A stretch of 6,705 nucleotides of DNA from Ruminococcaceae bacterium UBA2806 (GTDB lineage: Bacteria; Bacillota; Clostridia; Oscillospirales; Acutalibacteraceae): NCBI GenBank assembly GCA_002351795.1, contig DEHG01000048.1:1-6705 (forward strand). Reading direction: 5' to 3'. Positions within the stretch are counted from its first letter, which is position 1. Each line of letters starts with the position of its first letter. Made by a program: the position numbers and the translations under genes. Shown here one piece after another: positions 5,403 to 6,705 of the stretch. Below the pieces are notes generated by a model, which was not told the origin of the DNA, did no database searches, and saw nothing but the letters and a program-made list of their open reading frames with translations.

Positions 5403-6539
5403 ATGGGAAATATACTTGACTATATTGATTGGCGAGGAGATATAACCTTTGCCGAAAGACCATTCAATGATGTTGACAATCTCATATTATCGGAGCTTGC
5501 ATATATCAATATGAAAGATCTGATCGCAGATGACGAATATATAACATTACAGCAGCTTTATGAACGCTGGACAAAATCAGACAATAAGCCGAATATTCCG
5601 CTGAATGACCCGACGGAGCTTTTCAAAAAGGCTGCGTCAAGCATCAGATTCAGGAATATCAAGGCAGGACGCTTCTCAGAAATAATCAATACGGAAAAAC
5701 AGCTTCAGTTTGCGGCTGTCACCTTTATGCCCGGAGACGGCAGCGCATATATCTCATTCAGAGGAACTGATGATACACTGGTAGGCTGGCGGGAAGACTG
5801 CAATCTGAGCTTTCTTGCGGAAACGCCTGGTCAGAAGGAGGCTGTAAAATATATAAACGCTATTGCAAAGCAAACATCCTGCCTTATGAGGATAGGCGGT
5901 CATTCAAAGGGCGGAAATTTTGCGGTATACGGAGCTGCTTTCTGTGATAAAAACATAAGGGAAAGACTTATAGCCGTATATTCAAACGACGGTCCCGGCT
6001 TTAACAGCGCTATAGAAAAAACGGAAGAGTATATTACAATAATCCCGAAGGTCAAAAAAATCGTGCCTGAATCCTCTCTTGTGGGTATATTGCTTCTCAG
6101 CTCAGAAAAAAGAAGTGTGGTAAAAAGCACTGCAAAGGGTATTTATCAGCACCACCCTTATACATGGTGTGTGCTCGGAGAAGATTTTATCAGAACAAAA
6201 AAGCTTTCTGTGGAAAGCGCTCTTATGGATGAAGCTTTGCGGCAATGGCTGGGCAATCTGAGCAATGAAGAGAAAAAGCTTTTTGTAAACAGCGTTTTTG
6301 ACTCACTTGAAGCATCGGGAGCGTCAACTCTCGATGAGCTTAATAAAAACAAGCTTGTATCATATAATGCGATCCTGAAAGCCGGCGCTGAATTTCCGGC
6401 TGAAAAACGTGCGGAGATCTTCAGAATACTAAAAAGCTTTGCCAAGGCCAGCGGAGAGGTTTTCTTCAACGAGGCTAAAAAAATATTTGAAAAAGCTCTC
6501 GATGTCAAGCAGCTTTTGCCCGACAAGCAGGATAAATAA
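5403..6539 (+). CDS. Mbeg1-like (DUF2974) alpha/beta-hydrolase of unknown function
   Basis: The 378-aa product resembles the DUF2974/Mbeg1-like family, common in Firmicutes and related to lipase-like alpha/beta-hydrolases. The typical opening is present (NILDYIDWRGDITF, PFNDVDNLILSELAY). FRGTD (119-123) and GHSKGGN (166-172) follow, the latter a nucleophile elbow with S168 as likely nucleophile. D196 in SNDGPGF and H250 or H251 in QHHPYTW are candidates for the other triad members. No signal peptide or membrane segment is seen, so it is probably cytosolic; the C-terminal part (about 290-378) looks helical and charged. The substrate is unknown; the GHSKGG motif supports hydrolase chemistry but does not prove activity. 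The start is well supported by GAGGTGAT 6 nt before the ATG, an eight-base match to the 16S rRNA 3' end. It seems to be monocistronic, or first in an operon with the partial ORF 23 nt downstream. Confidence 0.9.
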   Translation: MGNILDYIDWRGDITFAERPFNDVDNLILSELAYINMKDLIADDEYITLQQLYERWTKSDNKPNIPLNDPTELFKKAASSIRFRNIKAGRFSEIINTEKQLQFAAVTFMPGDGSAYISFRGTDDTLVGWREDCNLSFLAETPGQKEAVKYINAIAKQTSCLMRIGGHSKGGNFAVYGAAFCDKNIRERLIAVYSNDGPGFNSAIEKTEEYITIIPKVKKIVPESSLVGILLLSSEKRSVVKSTAKGIYQHHPYTWCVLGEDFIRTKKLSVESALMDEALRQWLGNLSNEEKKLFVNSVFDSLEASGASTLDELNKNKLVSYNAILKAGAEFPAEKRAEIFRILKSFAKASGEVFFNEAKKIFEKALDVKQLLPDKQDK

Positions 6540-6562
6540 TATGATATCAGGAGAAAACAGAA

Positions 6563-6705
6563 ATGAAATATATAATACCTGAATCCGTGAAAGTCCAAAG
6601 TAAAAAAGTTTCGCCAGCCTTTTCAAAGGCTGCGGGTGTCCGGTGGACACCTCTGCCGAAGGCAGAAGCACCGACCGAGCCGGCAGGCGAGACTCAGAGC
6701 CCCTG
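6563..6705 (+). CDS. Short ORF of unknown function, cut by the window edge
   Basis: An ATG at 6563 preceded by AGGAG (6549-6553, 9 nt away) opens a frame that has no stop before the end, at least 47 codons. The first dozen residues (MKYIIPESVKVQ) look protein-like. The remainder is rich in Pro, Ala, Lys and Glu and is encoded by the GC-rich hairpin stretch, so it may be a repeat element read by chance from a real upstream start, or a gene truncated by insertion of that element. I do not recognise the product. The good ribosome binding site supports translation; the downstream content argues against a conserved protein. Confidence 0.4.
   Translation, partial: MKYIIPESVKVQSKKVSPAFSKAAGVRWTPLPKAEAPTEPAGETQSP
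6615..6666. repeat. Array of three consecutive short hairpins in GC-rich sequence
   Basis: Three perfect small stem-loops follow one another. CAGCCTT/AAGGCTG (6615-6632) has a TTCA loop, GGTGTCC/GGACACC (6635-6651) a GGT loop, and TCTGCC/GGCAGA (6652-6666) a GAA loop. They are 2 and 0 nt apart. The surrounding sequence from about 6611 to the window end is clearly richer in G and C than its neighbours. No + strand T-tract follows. On the - strand the first hairpin is followed after 7 nt by six T, a poor terminator at best. It looks like part of a dispersed repeat, continuing beyond the window. Confidence 0.55.

Noticed and set aside
6158..6671. Open frames on the - strand over the end of the hydrolase gene
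   Set aside because: They are antisense to a well-supported gene and have no recognisable product or ribosome binding site.

Overview
The window looks like chromosomal DNA of a low-to-moderate GC Clostridia member. Gut Ruminococcus or a close relative is my best guess, from protein style, strong AGGAGG-type ribosome binding sites, sigma-A promoters with extended -10 boxes, and a tRNA-Ser without an encoded CCA. The genus is an inference.

Left part (1-1330, + strand): a good promoter and a roughly 120-nt leader precede galE (UDP-glucose 4-epimerase). galE converges on a leftward gene, and one hairpin at 1287-1326 can terminate transcription from both sides.

Middle part (1325-4600, - strand): reading leftward, tyrA (prephenate/arogenate dehydrogenase) overlaps aroB (3-dehydroquinate synthase) by 4 nt, an aromatic amino acid operon. 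About 125 nt further on, a membrane-anchored processive-type GT2 glycosyltransferase follows with its own promoter and an inverted repeat at the predicted transcript start. galE and the GT2 may both serve surface polysaccharide synthesis, but the sequence does not name the product.

Central intergenic part (4591-5402): the tyrA promoter, about 210 nt of AT-rich DNA without a convincing gene, then a compact unit with an 11-bp-arm palindrome, a near-consensus promoter and an approximately 85-nt predicted RNA whose ends pair and which finishes in a T-tract. This is the best candidate here for something undescribed, a small regulatory RNA. It is followed by tRNA-Ser(GGA) with its own promoter, a miniature inverted-repeat element and a terminator.

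Right part (5403-6705, + strand): a Mbeg1-like (DUF2974) alpha/beta-hydrolase of unknown function, then a short ORF that runs off the window and is built largely from a GC-rich stretch containing three consecutive small hairpins, possibly a dispersed repeat.

The core genes are ordinary. The points of interest are the sRNA-like unit, the repeat elements, the probable substrate or cofactor traits of GalE and TyrA, and the uncharacterised hydrolase.
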